From: Magnetospirillum sp902729445
GTDB taxonomy: Bacteria; Pseudomonadota; Alphaproteobacteria; Rhodospirillales; Magnetospirillaceae
NCBI RefSeq assembly: GCF_902729445.1
Contig: NZ_CACVCE010000067.1
Span: forward strand, 104,420 to 168,419
Direction: 5' to 3'
DNA: 64,000 bases
Part shown: positions 55,607-64,000 of the stretch, piece after piece
Layout: each line of letters opens with the position of its first letter
Position numbering within the stretch: position 1 is the stretch's first letter
Position numbers and translations under genes: made by a program
Notes under the pieces: generated by a model
Told to the model about the DNA's origin: nothing
Seen by the model: the letters and a program-made list of their open reading frames with translations, nothing else
Database searches by the model: none

Positions 55607-56575
55607 ATGCGCGCCATCGTCTGCCCGGCCTTCGGGGCCGCGCTGGAATTCGTCGACTTCGCCACCCCCGTTCCCGGCCCCGGCCAGGTCCTGATCGATG
55701 TCGCCGCCGCCGGGGTCAATTTCGCCGATTCGCTGATTACCGCCGGCAAGTACCAGGAACCGGTCCAGCCGCCCTTCGTGCCCGGCATGGAACTGGCCGG
55801 CACCATCGCCGCCCTGGGGGACGGCGTCACCGGCTTCGCCACGGGCGACCGGGTGATGGCGACGGTGACCGGCGGCGCCTTCGCCGAACAGGCGGTGGCC
55901 GACGTTACCGACGTCTATCATTTGCCCGACCAACTGGATTTCGTCACCGCTGCCGGCTTTCCGGTGGCCTACGGCACCTCGCATCTGGGCCTCAAGGTCA
56001 AGGCCGGTCTGAAAGCCGGCGAGGTTCTGGTGGTGCATGGTGCCGCCGGAGGTGTCGGGCTGACGGCGGTCGAAATCGGCCGCGCCCTGGGCGCCACCGT
56101 GATCGGCACCGCCGGCGGGCCCGACAAGGTCAAGGTGGCGTTGGAGCACGGGGCCGATCACGGCATCGATTACAAGGACCAGGACATTCGCGCCCGGGTC
56201 AAGGAACTGACCAACGGACGCGGCGCCGACGTGGTCTATGACCCGGTCGGCGGCCAGGTGTTCGACGCCTCGTTGCGCTCGATCGCCCCGGACGGCCGCA
56301 TCCTGGTGGTCGGCTTCGCCTCGGGGACCGTCCCGCAGATTCCGGCCAACATCTTGCTGGTCAAGAATGTCACGGTGATCGGCTATTACTGGGGGGCTTA
56401 CCGCAAGCTCAACCCGGCGATGGTGCGGGCCAGCATGCAGGAAGCGCTGGATTGGTGGGCCGCCGGCACGCTGTTTCCCCATGTGTCGAAGACCTTGCCG
56501 CTGGCCGAGGCGGCTGAGGCCATCGCCATGCTGAAAAGCCGTTCGGCCACTGGCAAGGTGGTGCTGACGGTGTGA
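55607..56575 (+). CDS. NADPH:quinone oxidoreductase, zinc-free MDR family
   Basis: 322 residues. GroES-like N-terminal half (GVNFADSLITAGKY), nucleotide motif HGAAGGVGLTAVEI, and TNGRGADVVYDPVGG are typical of the QOR group. The structural zinc cysteines of alcohol dehydrogenases are absent. ATG 55607 lies 6 nt after AAGGA; a GTG one codon earlier is possible. Catalyses two-electron reduction of quinones or enones. Confidence 0.88.
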   Translation: MRAIVCPAFGAALEFVDFATPVPGPGQVLIDVAAAGVNFADSLITAGKYQEPVQPPFVPGMELAGTIAALGDGVTGFATGDRVMATVTGGAFAEQAVADVTDVYHLPDQLDFVTAAGFPVAYGTSHLGLKVKAGLKAGEVLVVHGAAGGVGLTAVEIGRALGATVIGTAGGPDKVKVALEHGADHGIDYKDQDIRARVKELTNGRGADVVYDPVGGQVFDASLRSIAPDGRILVVGFASGTVPQIPANILLVKNVTVIGYYWGAYRKLNPAMVRASMQEALDWWAAGTLFPHVSKTLPLAEAAEAIAMLKSRSATGKVVLTV

Positions 56576-57715
56576 TCAGCCGCCGGTCAGCAGCTTATCG
56601 GGGTCCAGGCGGATGTCGCGGCGCACCATGCCGGAACTTCCCAGTGACGGCGCCTTCTTGCCATCGACGCTGACGTCCAGGGCGCCGGCATTGCCGACCA
56701 TCAGGGTCAGGCCGGGACGGTTGGGAACCGAGTAGCTGTCGCCCTTGCGCAAAAGGCGCGACATCAACAACTGGCCGTCCATTTCGCGCACCTGCACCCA
56801 ACAATCGTCGCCGGTGGCGGTCAGGGTGACGCGCGAGCCGGACGAATCCTGCGAGGTCATCTTCAGGGTGGGGCTCTCGGCCGGCGGTTCGGCGGTCGGC
56901 TTGGCGGGCTCGGCCTTGGCCTGTTCGACCTTGGCCGGCTCGGGCTTGGCGATTTCGGGCTTGGCCGGTTCGGGTTTACCCTTTTCAGGCTTTGCCGGCT
57001 CGGTCTTGGCCTTTTCGGGCTTGCCCGGCTCGACCTTGGCCGGTTCGGGCTTGGCGGGCTCGGCCTTGGCCTTGGCATCGTCGTCGGATTCCGACGGCGG
57101 CACGACTTCCGAATCCTTGGATGATGCCGGGGCGGCGGGGGTCGCGGCCGGCGGCTCGTCGGGCTTGGGGGCGGGCGGCATTGTTTTGGCCGCTTCCTGG
57201 GTGCCGACCAGGCCGGACAGGCGGTCGGGCAGGTTCGGCACCAACTCGGCGACCTTCATGTCGCGCGCCGACAGCCAGTACCAGGCGCCATACGCGATGG
57301 CGGCGAACATCAGGCCCAGGAACAGGATCGCGCCACCCGGCACGCGGCCTTCCGACACCGGCGAGGGGAAAATCAGCTCGGAGCGAGAATGCAGGTCGCC
57401 GGCCGCCTCGGCGCGGAACCGGCGAACCATCTCCTCGCCGTCCAGTCCCAGGAAGTCGCCGTAGGTCCGCAAGAAGCCGATGGCGTAGGTCCCGCCGGGA
57501 AGGTCCCGGTGGCGACCCTCTTCCAGTGCCAGCAGGTAAGGTTGGCGGATGCGCAACATGGTCGCGACCTCGGCCAGGCTTTTGCCGGTCTTCTCGCGTG
57601 CCGCCTTCAGGGTCGGGCCAACGCCCGTGCTGCGGAAAGCCTGGTCGGTGTCGGATTGCGGTGTCTGTTCCACGGCGTTTCGATCCACCCCCCCCTTATT
57701 GGCGGTGTTTGACAC
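56576..57715 (-). CDS. rodZ: RodZ-like cytoskeletal/cell-shape protein
   Basis: 379 residues. An N-terminal Xre-type HTH (LKAAREKTGKSLAEVATML, residues 36-105), one membrane helix (about 130-150), a long Lys/Pro/Glu/Ala linker (about 210-275) with repeats of the type KPEPAKxE, and a C-terminal DUF4115 beta domain (WVQVREMDGQLLMSRLLRKGD). It couples MreB to the wall machinery. Starts at GTG 57715; no ribosome site is obvious, and the stop abuts the quinone reductase stop. Confidence 0.9.
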   Translation of the reverse strand: MSNTANKGGVDRNAVEQTPQSDTDQAFRSTGVGPTLKAAREKTGKSLAEVATMLRIRQPYLLALEEGRHRDLPGGTYAIGFLRTYGDFLGLDGEEMVRRFRAEAAGDLHSRSELIFPSPVSEGRVPGGAILFLGLMFAAIAYGAWYWLSARDMKVAELVPNLPDRLSGLVGTQEAAKTMPPAPKPDEPPAATPAAPASSKDSEVVPPSESDDDAKAKAEPAKPEPAKVEPGKPEKAKTEPAKPEKGKPEPAKPEIAKPEPAKVEQAKAEPAKPTAEPPAESPTLKMTSQDSSGSRVTLTATGDDCWVQVREMDGQLLMSRLLRKGDSYSVPNRPGLTLMVGNAGALDVSVDGKKAPSLGSSGMVRRDIRLDPDKLLTGG

Positions 57716-57788
57716 CGCGTGGACTTTTAAGATGTAGCAAAGTCAGGGGTATGCAAGCAACCTTTAGACTTGCGCACAGGCCGGGGGC

Positions 57789-60053
57789 TTAAAGGATGAC
57801 CCCGTGGTCGATGGCGAAGGCCTTCAGCTTGTCGCGCAAGCTGCGGTCGGGCAGGCGCAACAAGGTGGCGAGATAGGCCCGAAGCGGGCCGACCTCGAGC
57901 GAGCGGATCATCGTCTTGACCGGGCCAATGGACGGCGAGGACACCGACAGGATGTGGACGCCGCAGGCGATCAGGCTCATGGCTTCCAGTGGCCGGCCGG
58001 CCATTTCGCCGCACACCGACAGCGGAACGCCCGCGGCCTTGCACTTGTCGGCGACGGACTTGATGAAGGACAGCATGGCCGGGGCCAGCGGGTCGTAGCG
58101 CTCGGAAATCCGGGGATTGCCGCGATCGACGGCGAACAGGAACTGCGCCAGGTCGTTCGAGCCGATCGAGACGAAATCGACCAGCGGCAGCAGCGCGTCC
58201 AACTGGAAGGCCAGGGCCGGGACTTCCAGCATGGTGCCGACCTTGATGGCGACCGGCAATTGGTTGCCGCTTTCGCGTTCGTGTTCGATTTCGAGGTCGA
58301 GCACGCGCCGGGCCTGCACCAGCTCGGCCACTTCGGCGATCATCGGGAACATGATCCGCAATTCGCGCCCCGAGGCGGCCCGCAGCAGGGCGCGCAATTG
58401 GTGGCGCAGCACCGCCGGCCGGTCCAGCGTGATGCGGATCGAACGCCAACCCAGGGCCGGGTTGTCCTCGTCATAGGGGTTCCAGTAGGGCAGGATCTTG
58501 TCGCCGCCGACATCGAGCGAGCGGAACACCACCGGCTTGCCGGCGGCCTGGTCCAGGATCTTGCGGTACAGCTGGGTCTGGGCATCGACGTCGGGCAGGC
58601 TGGAGCGGGCCATGAACGGCAGCTCGGTGCGGTAAAGGCCGATGCCGTCGGCGCCGGAATCATGCAGGTGCTGCATGTCCAGCAACAGGCCGGCATTCAT
58701 CATCAGCCGCACGCTTTCGCCGTCGCGGGTATTGGCCGGCAGGTCCTTCAGGCGGGCGTAATGGGCGGCGCGCTGCTGGCGCTGGCGGATGGCGTCGGAA
58801 AAGATGTCGCGGATGTCGTCGGGCGGCCGCAGGAACACCTGGGCGTTGTCGCCATCGACGATGACCGGGTCCAGCACCTCGACCTTGTCCAGCACTTCCT
58901 TGCAGCGGCCGACCACCGGGATGTCCAGGGCGCGGGCGACGATCGCCACATGCATGGTCGGGCTGCCTTCTTCCAGCACCAGGGCGCGCAGCCGCTTGGG
59001 GTCGTAGTCGAACAGCTCCATCGGCCCCATGGTCCGGGCGATCAGGATGGCGTCGGCCGGCAGTTCGCCGCGCGAGGCCGGGCCGCCTTCGCCGGCCAGG
59101 TGCTGCAGCAGCCGGTTGGCCAAATCCTCGAAATCGTGCAGGCGTTCGCGCAGGTAGGGATCGGTCACCTGGCTCATGCGCGCCCGGGTGTCCTCGTGCA
59201 CCTTCTGGACGGCGGCATCGGCGGTCAGGCCGGTGCGGATGGCTTCGCCGATGCGGCTCAGCCAGCCCTTGTCCTCGGTGAACATCCGATAGGTTTCCAG
59301 CACGTCGCGATGCTCGCCGTCGCGCATCTCGGGGCGCGAGAACAACTCGTCCAGCGCGGTCTTGATGCTGGTCAGAGCAAGCCGCAGGCGCTCCAGCTCG
59401 ATCTCGGGGTCTTCGGCGACCAGGCGGCGGATGGTGATGCGCGGCTGGTGCAGCACGGCGACGCCGATGCCGACACCGCCATTGAGGCGCAGGCCCTCCA
59501 GGCGCAACGGCAAGAGCGCGTTGCCGTCGACCGGGACCAGTTCCTCGCGGCTGACCAACTCGCCCGAGGCGACCAGTTCGGCCAGCACCATCGCCACCGT
59601 TTCCAGCGTCTCGATTTCCTCGTCGCTGTAATGGCGCTGGGTGCGGTTCTGCACCACCAGGACGCCGACGACACGGCCGCCCCTGATGATCGGCACGCCC
59701 ATCAGCGAATGGAAGATCTCTTCGCCGGTTTCCGGGCGATAGGCGAAGTGCGGATGGCTTTGGGCGTCGGCCAGGGCCAGCGGCCGGGCGTGGGCGGCGA
59801 CGTCGCCGACCAGACCTTCGCCGACGCGCAGGCGGGTCTTGTGGACGGCGTCCTTCTTCAGGCCCTCGGTGGCGAACAGTTCCAGCACCTCGCCGGCGCG
59901 CATGACGTAGCACGAGCACACTTCGGCGACCATGTCGGCGGCGATCAGCTGGACCACCTTGTCCAGCCGTTCCTCGGCGCTGCCGCCGCCGGCCATGACG
60001 TCACGCAGACGGGCCAGCAGGCGACGCGACACCGAAGGCGTCGCGGCGGCCAT
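57789..60053 (-). CDS. ptsP: PtsP, GAF-containing enzyme I of the nitrogen PTS
   Basis: 754 residues. A GAF domain (about 20-165) is followed by an enzyme I core: phosphocarrier His in SPTMHVAIVARA, PEP-binding barrel with FRSLDVGGDKILPYWN, GSNDLAQFLFAVDRGN and CGEMAGRP. It passes phosphate from PEP to NPr, linking nitrogen status to stress and storage polymer use. It overlaps the nitronate monooxygenase stop by 1 nt (TGATG). Confidence 0.94.
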   Translation of the reverse strand: MAAATPSVSRRLLARLRDVMAGGGSAEERLDKVVQLIAADMVAEVCSCYVMRAGEVLELFATEGLKKDAVHKTRLRVGEGLVGDVAAHARPLALADAQSHPHFAYRPETGEEIFHSLMGVPIIRGGRVVGVLVVQNRTQRHYSDEEIETLETVAMVLAELVASGELVSREELVPVDGNALLPLRLEGLRLNGGVGIGVAVLHQPRITIRRLVAEDPEIELERLRLALTSIKTALDELFSRPEMRDGEHRDVLETYRMFTEDKGWLSRIGEAIRTGLTADAAVQKVHEDTRARMSQVTDPYLRERLHDFEDLANRLLQHLAGEGGPASRGELPADAILIARTMGPMELFDYDPKRLRALVLEEGSPTMHVAIVARALDIPVVGRCKEVLDKVEVLDPVIVDGDNAQVFLRPPDDIRDIFSDAIRQRQQRAAHYARLKDLPANTRDGESVRLMMNAGLLLDMQHLHDSGADGIGLYRTELPFMARSSLPDVDAQTQLYRKILDQAAGKPVVFRSLDVGGDKILPYWNPYDEDNPALGWRSIRITLDRPAVLRHQLRALLRAASGRELRIMFPMIAEVAELVQARRVLDLEIEHERESGNQLPVAIKVGTMLEVPALAFQLDALLPLVDFVSIGSNDLAQFLFAVDRGNPRISERYDPLAPAMLSFIKSVADKCKAAGVPLSVCGEMAGRPLEAMSLIACGVHILSVSSPSIGPVKTMIRSLEVGPLRAYLATLLRLPDRSLRDKLKAFAIDHGVIL

Positions 60054-61099
60054 CAAGACACCGGCAGGGCAGGGGTCGGCAGGCGCCCGGCCAAAGCCGT
60101 CAGCGCCTGATCGACCAGTTCGGACAGGATTTCCGCGCAGGGCTGTTCGCGGGTGACCATGCCGACGCTTTGGCCGGCCATCACCGATCCGGTCTCGACG
60201 TCGCCGTCGATCACCGCGCGCCGCAGCGCGCCAGCCCAGAAATGCTCGATCTCGAGCTGGGCTTCCTTGTTTTCCAGCTCGCCGGCACGGAAGCGGCGGA
60301 TCACCTCGTGCTGGAATTCGACGAAGCGGCGCGAGCCCTCGTTGGCCAGGGCGCGGACCGGGATCACCGGAAAGGCCGGATCGACCTGGACGGTCGGCAC
60401 CGCGTCGCGGGCGGCGGCGCGGATGAAGGCCTTCTTGAAGTTCTGATGGGCCACGCATTCGGTGGCGCAGACGAAGCGGGTGCCCAACTGGGCGCCGACC
60501 GCGCCCATTTCCAGATAGCTGACGATGGCCTCGCCGCGCCCCAGTCCGCCGGCGACGAAGACCGGCACCTGGGCCGCCATCTCGGGCAGGATTTCCTGGG
60601 CCAGGACGCCGGTGGCGACCGGGCCGATATGGCCGCCGGCCTCGGTGCCTTCGATGACCAGGGCGTCGGCGCCCGAGCGCACCAGCTTCTTGGCCGCCAC
60701 CAGGGCCGGGGCGAAGCAGATCACCTTGGCGCCGGTGTCCTTGGCCCGCTTGATCGCGGTGGCAGGCGGCAGACCGCCGGCCAGCACGATATGGCCGACC
60801 TGAAGCTCGCCGCAGACATCGATCAGGCGATCAAGCTGGGGATGCATGGTGATCAGGTTGACGCCGAACGGCTTGGCGGTCAGCTCTTGGGTGGCGGTGA
60901 TCTCGGCCGCCAGGCGGTCGGGTTCCATCGAGCCGGCGGCGATCACGCCGAAGCCGCCCGCGTTCGAAATGGCCGAGACGAGATGGCGTTCAGAGATCCA
61001 CGACATGGCGCCGCCCATGATGGCGACATCCGTGCCCAGGAACTCGAGGCCCCGACGCCACAGTCCGTCCAGTCGCTCGCGCGCTGACGTGATCGTCAC
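60053..61099 (-). CDS. Nitronate monooxygenase (2-nitropropane dioxygenase family)
   Basis: 348 residues, FMN TIM barrel. IMGGAMSWIS at the start, the catalytic-region EGTEAGGHIGP and VAGGLGRGEAIVSYL (FMN phosphate) are typical. The family oxidises propionate-3-nitronate or related toxic nitronates; some relatives act as reductases. GTG start 61099, GGAGGG 8 nt upstream. It sits between lysC and ptsP. Confidence 0.88.
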   Translation of the reverse strand: MTITSARERLDGLWRRGLEFLGTDVAIMGGAMSWISERHLVSAISNAGGFGVIAAGSMEPDRLAAEITATQELTAKPFGVNLITMHPQLDRLIDVCGELQVGHIVLAGGLPPATAIKRAKDTGAKVICFAPALVAAKKLVRSGADALVIEGTEAGGHIGPVATGVLAQEILPEMAAQVPVFVAGGLGRGEAIVSYLEMGAVGAQLGTRFVCATECVAHQNFKKAFIRAAARDAVPTVQVDPAFPVIPVRALANEGSRRFVEFQHEVIRRFRAGELENKEAQLEIEHFWAGALRRAVIDGDVETGSVMAGQSVGMVTREQPCAEILSELVDQALTALAGRLPTPALPVS

Positions 61100-61124
61100 T
61101 CTCGTCCCTCCGCCTGTCGCCCGG

Positions 61125-62345
61125 TCAGGCCGCGTCCAGCCCGTAAGCGGTGTGCAGAGCGCGCAACGCCAGTTCGGTGTACTTTTCCTCGATCAGCACG
61201 CTGATCTTGATTTCCGAGGTCGAGATCACCTGGATGTTGATGCCTTCCGACGCCAGGGTCTGGAACATCTTCTGGGCGATACCGGCATGGCTGCGCATGC
61301 CGACGCCGACCACCGAGACCTTGACGACGTTGGCGTCGCAGATCAGGCCTTCATAGGCCAAGGTGGCCTTGTGGTCCTCGATCACCTTGCGAGCGCGGTC
61401 CAGGTCGGCGCGGCCGACGGTGAAGGTCAGGTCGGTCGACTTGCCGTCTTCCGACACGTTCTGCACGATCATGTCGACGTTGACGGCCGCCTCGGCCAGC
61501 GGGCCGAAGATGGCGGCGGCGACGCCGGGGCGGTCCGACACGCGGACCAGGGTGATCTTCGCTTCGTCGCGGCTATAGGCGATGCCGCTCACCAGTTCCT
61601 TTTCCACGATCTCATCCTCATCGCAAACCAGAGTTCCGGGGGCGTCGACGAACGACGACAGCACCTGCACCCTGACATGGTGTTTCATGGCCATTTCGAC
61701 CGAACGGGTCTGCAGCACCTTGGCGCCGACCGAGGCCAGCTCGAGCATCTCCTCGTAGGTGATCTTGTCGAGCTTCTTGGCCTTGGTGACGATGCGCGGG
61801 TCGGTGGTGTAGACGCCGTCGACGTCGGTATAGATGTCGCAGCGATCGGCCTTCAAGGCGGCGGCCAGCGCCACCGCCGAGGTGTCCGAGCCGCCGCGGC
61901 CCAAGGTGGCGATCCGGTTGCCCGGGGCGATGCCCTGGAAGCCGGCGACCACCGCCACGACGCCCTCGGCCATGTCGGCCAGCATCTCGGGGGTGTCGAT
62001 GCTGTCGATGCGGGCCTTGCCGTGGGTCGAATCGGTGCGGATCGGCACCTGCCATCCGGTCCACGACCGCGCCTTCAGGCCCAGTTCCTGCAGACCGATG
62101 GCCAGCAGGCCGGTGGTGACCTGTTCGCCGGTGGCGACGACGGTGTCGTATTCCTTCTGGTCGTGCAACGGCGCCATTTGCTTGCACCAGTCGACCAATT
62201 GATTGGTGACGCCGGACATGGCCGAGACCACCACCGCCACCTCGTTGCCGGCCTCGACCTCGCGCTTGACGCGCTTGGCCACATTCTTGATCCGGTCGAT
62301 GTCGCCGACGGAGGTTCCGCCGAATTTCATCACGATACGAGCCAT
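61125..62345 (-). CDS. lysC: Aspartate kinase
   Basis: 406 residues. KFGGTSVGD at the start, GRGGSDTSAVALA and the tandem ACT domains near the end (VSVVGVGMRSHAGIAQKMF) define a monofunctional, feedback-regulated aspartokinase. It starts the Lys/Thr/Met branch, complementing thrC at 51.4 kb. First of lysC-nmo-ptsP. Divergent from ubiG. Confidence 0.97.
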   Translation of the reverse strand: MARIVMKFGGTSVGDIDRIKNVAKRVKREVEAGNEVAVVVSAMSGVTNQLVDWCKQMAPLHDQKEYDTVVATGEQVTTGLLAIGLQELGLKARSWTGWQVPIRTDSTHGKARIDSIDTPEMLADMAEGVVAVVAGFQGIAPGNRIATLGRGGSDTSAVALAAALKADRCDIYTDVDGVYTTDPRIVTKAKKLDKITYEEMLELASVGAKVLQTRSVEMAMKHHVRVQVLSSFVDAPGTLVCDEDEIVEKELVSGIAYSRDEAKITLVRVSDRPGVAAAIFGPLAEAAVNVDMIVQNVSEDGKSTDLTFTVGRADLDRARKVIEDHKATLAYEGLICDANVVKVSVVGVGMRSHAGIAQKMFQTLASEGINIQVISTSEIKISVLIEEKYTELALRALHTAYGLDAA

Positions 62346-62491
62346 GAGGAACCCTCTAGGGACCGCGAGCGCCTTCGTTGGCCGCGATCAATGAAAACTT
62401 ATGGTTTGCCGCCCGCAGGGCGCCTCTTCATACTCTGTCGCCACTCGGGAAGCAAGTGCGGCCCGGCCTTTGGGAAATGCTGGAGTTTACC

Positions 62492-63223
62492 ATGACCACG
62501 ACCGCCTCGCCCGAAGAGGTAGCCCGCTTCACCGCCATGGCCGAAGCCTGGTGGGATCCGGACGGCAAGTTCAAGCCGCTGCACCGCTTCAACCCGGTGC
62601 GTCTGGCCTTCATGCGCCGCGAGCTGGCCGCCCATTTCGGCCGCGATCCCCAGGCGATGCGCCCGTTCGAGGGGTTGACCCTGCTGGATGTCGGCTGTGG
62701 CGGCGGTCTGTTGTCGGAACCCCTGGCCCGCATGGGCTTTACCGTCACCGGCATCGATGCCGGCGACCGGAACATCGCCATCGCCAGCATCCACGCCGAG
62801 CAATCGGGCGTGCCGGTGACCTACCGGCTGGGTGGCCCCGAAGATGTCGAGCCTTCCAGCTTCGACGTGGTGATGGCCATGGAGGTGATCGAACACGTCC
62901 CCGACCCCGACCGTTTCATCGCCCTGGCGGCGGCGGCGTTGAAGCCGGGCGGCGCCTTCCTGGGGGCGACCTTGAACCGGACGCTCAAGTCCTTCGCGCT
63001 GGCCAAGGTCGGCGCCGAGTACCTGCTGCAATGGCTGCCCAAGGGCACCCACGACTGGAAGAAGTTCGTCCGCCCGTCGGAATTCGCCGCCATGCTGCGC
63101 AAGGCCGGGGTCCAGACGCGCTGTTTCAACGGCCTGGATTATTCCCTGCTGACCGACAGCTGGAGCGAGACCCAGTCGCTGGACGTCAATTACCTGCTGT
63201 TCGCGGTCAAGGAGACGGCGTGA
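62492..63223 (+). CDS. ubiG: UbiG, ubiquinone O-methyltransferase
   Basis: 243 residues. FTAMAEAWWDPDGKFKPLH at the start, SAM motif LDVGCGGGLLSEPLA, VMAMEVIEHVPD and TLNRTLKSFALA are characteristic. It carries out both O-methylations of ubiquinone. ATG 62492 has GGAG 6 nt upstream; the longer frame is leader. Coupled by GTGA to the next gene. Confidence 0.96.
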   Translation: MTTTASPEEVARFTAMAEAWWDPDGKFKPLHRFNPVRLAFMRRELAAHFGRDPQAMRPFEGLTLLDVGCGGGLLSEPLARMGFTVTGIDAGDRNIAIASIHAEQSGVPVTYRLGGPEDVEPSSFDVVMAMEVIEHVPDPDRFIALAAAALKPGGAFLGATLNRTLKSFALAKVGAEYLLQWLPKGTHDWKKFVRPSEFAAMLRKAGVQTRCFNGLDYSLLTDSWSETQSLDVNYLLFAVKETA

Positions 63224-63933
63224 CCCGAATCCTCGCATTGCTGGCTGTGCTGATGGCGGCCTGGCCGGTACGGGCCGAGGTTTTGGTCCTGTCGCAAGGC
63301 ATCAACGACCCGTTGCCGGCGCGCGCCTTGCTGATCCTGCGCGAGGCCTATCGGCGCCTGGGCATCACCATCGAGACCGAGCAGGTCCCCAACGAGCGCG
63401 CCATCGTCCTGGCCGACAGCGGCCAGACCAGCGGCGACCTGATCCGCATCGGGGGCCTGAGCGCCACCTATCCCAATCTGATCCAGGTGCCCGAGCCGGT
63501 GGTGACCTTCGAATCCACCGCCTTCACCGCGGGGCTGACCTTCCCGGTCAAGGGCTGGGAAAGCCTGCGGCCCTATCATCTGTGCGTCATGCGCGGCAAC
63601 AAATTGGCCGAGATCAACACCGAGGGAATGAACCGCGAGATCGTCGGCACCATCGAGGGCATGGGCCGCATGGTCATTGCCGGTCATTGCGAAGTGGCGG
63701 TGCTGGGCCGCCAGGTCTGGCTGGAACTCGATCGCCACGGTCTGCGGCCGCTGATTTCGCTGGACCCGCCGATCCAGGTGGTGCCGCTTTATCATTATGT
63801 CCATCGGCGCCATGCCGATCTGGTGCCGCGCCTGGCCAAGGTCCTGAAAGAGCTGAACGCCGACGGCACCTCGGCCCGGCTGGTGGCCGCCGACGATCAC
63901 GCGATCGAGGAAGCCCGCCGGCGGGCGCGCTGA
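63220..63933 (+). CDS. Periplasmic solute-binding-like protein (SBP_bac_3 type)
   Basis: 237 residues from GTG 63220, overlapping the ubiG stop by 4 nt. Signal peptide 1-19 (WPVRAEV). The body fits an extracellular amino-acid-binding-like fold, with ARALLILREAYRRLGITIETEQVPNERA and a later YHYVHRRHADLVPRL. No permease genes are adjacent, so it may be a sensor or orphan rather than transport partner. Confidence 0.7.
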   Translation: MTRILALLAVLMAAWPVRAEVLVLSQGINDPLPARALLILREAYRRLGITIETEQVPNERAIVLADSGQTSGDLIRIGGLSATYPNLIQVPEPVVTFESTAFTAGLTFPVKGWESLRPYHLCVMRGNKLAEINTEGMNREIVGTIEGMGRMVIAGHCEVAVLGRQVWLELDRHGLRPLISLDPPIQVVPLYHYVHRRHADLVPRLAKVLKELNADGTSARLVAADDHAIEEARRRAR

Positions 63934-63979
63934 TCGGCGAGAGCCGCGAGCATAAAATCCGGATCAGCCTTTCTTGATT

Positions 63980-64000
63980 GTCATTGCCGGGCTTGACCCC
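63980..64000. repeat. Dispersed palindromic intergenic repeat, copy 3 (cut by window end)
   Basis: GTCATTGCCGGGCTTGACCC differs from copy 2 by one base over 18 (T for G at the sixth). The window stops before the other end. Confidence 0.6.

Overview
The window is a dense, high-GC stretch of an alphaproteobacterial chromosome. The GTG, TTG and ATGA-coupled starts, the fbc-type cytochrome bc1 operon, the polyhydroxyalkanoate cluster, the rplY-pth-ychF and rplM-rpsI pairs and a reverse-type dsr cluster with dsrL together point to Rhodospirillales, most likely a Magnetospirillum relative. That placement is inferred from gene content; no 16S rRNA gene is present.

Layout. 1-6.0 kb is the 3' half of a sulfur-oxidation operon (end of dsrM, then dsrKLJOP) closed by a strong terminator. 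6-8 kb holds an unrecognised 373-residue protein and an MntA-HepT toxin-antitoxin pair. 8-12.3 kb, minus strand, holds a TrpD-like protein, a CbiA-family amidase that could be cobalamin CbiA/CobB or the siroheme amidase DsrN, and a two-gene ABC exporter. 12.4-15 kb is an EmrA-EmrB drug efflux pair behind a promoter overlapped by a TetR-like operator. 15-17.2 kb is looser: small proteins, a frameshifted remnant, tRNA-Thr(CGU) and a TerB-like protein. 17.3-20.9 kb is a tightly coupled response regulator, CheC phosphatase and PAS-GGDEF-EAL operon. 20.9-26.5 kb has a Kef-type antiporter, EttA and an EF-G-like GTPase.

26.6-29.3 kb encodes an 895-residue NACHT NTPase ending in pentapeptide repeats. 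It is followed by nested intergenic repeats and is the best candidate for an undescribed (probably defence) protein. 29.6-35.2 kb returns to housekeeping: bacteriohemerythrin, ychF, pth, rplY, an HD hydrolase, and a Pit transporter with its DUF47 partner. 35.3-36.4 kb is a nucleotidyltransferase-fold protein behind a 15-bp-arm perfect palindrome. 36.4-39.2 kb is a DinG-like helicase. 39.3-44.1 kb has a small repeat-containing secreted protein whose 3' end is tandemly copied, then phaR, a PhaE-like protein, phaC, phaA and phaB.

44.1-54.7 kb carries mtnP, petABC, trmL, a methyltransferase, a lipoprotein, an M16 peptidase, thrC, two small proteins and rplM-rpsI. 54.7-64 kb carries an unrecognised helical protein, a quinone reductase, rodZ, ptsP, a nitronate monooxygenase, lysC, ubiG and a periplasmic binding protein. 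A palindromic intergenic repeat occurs at about 29.4, 49.0 and 64.0 kb. Dsr oxidation of stored sulfur feeds electrons towards the quinone pool and the bc1 complex encoded here, while the PHA cluster stores carbon as polymer.
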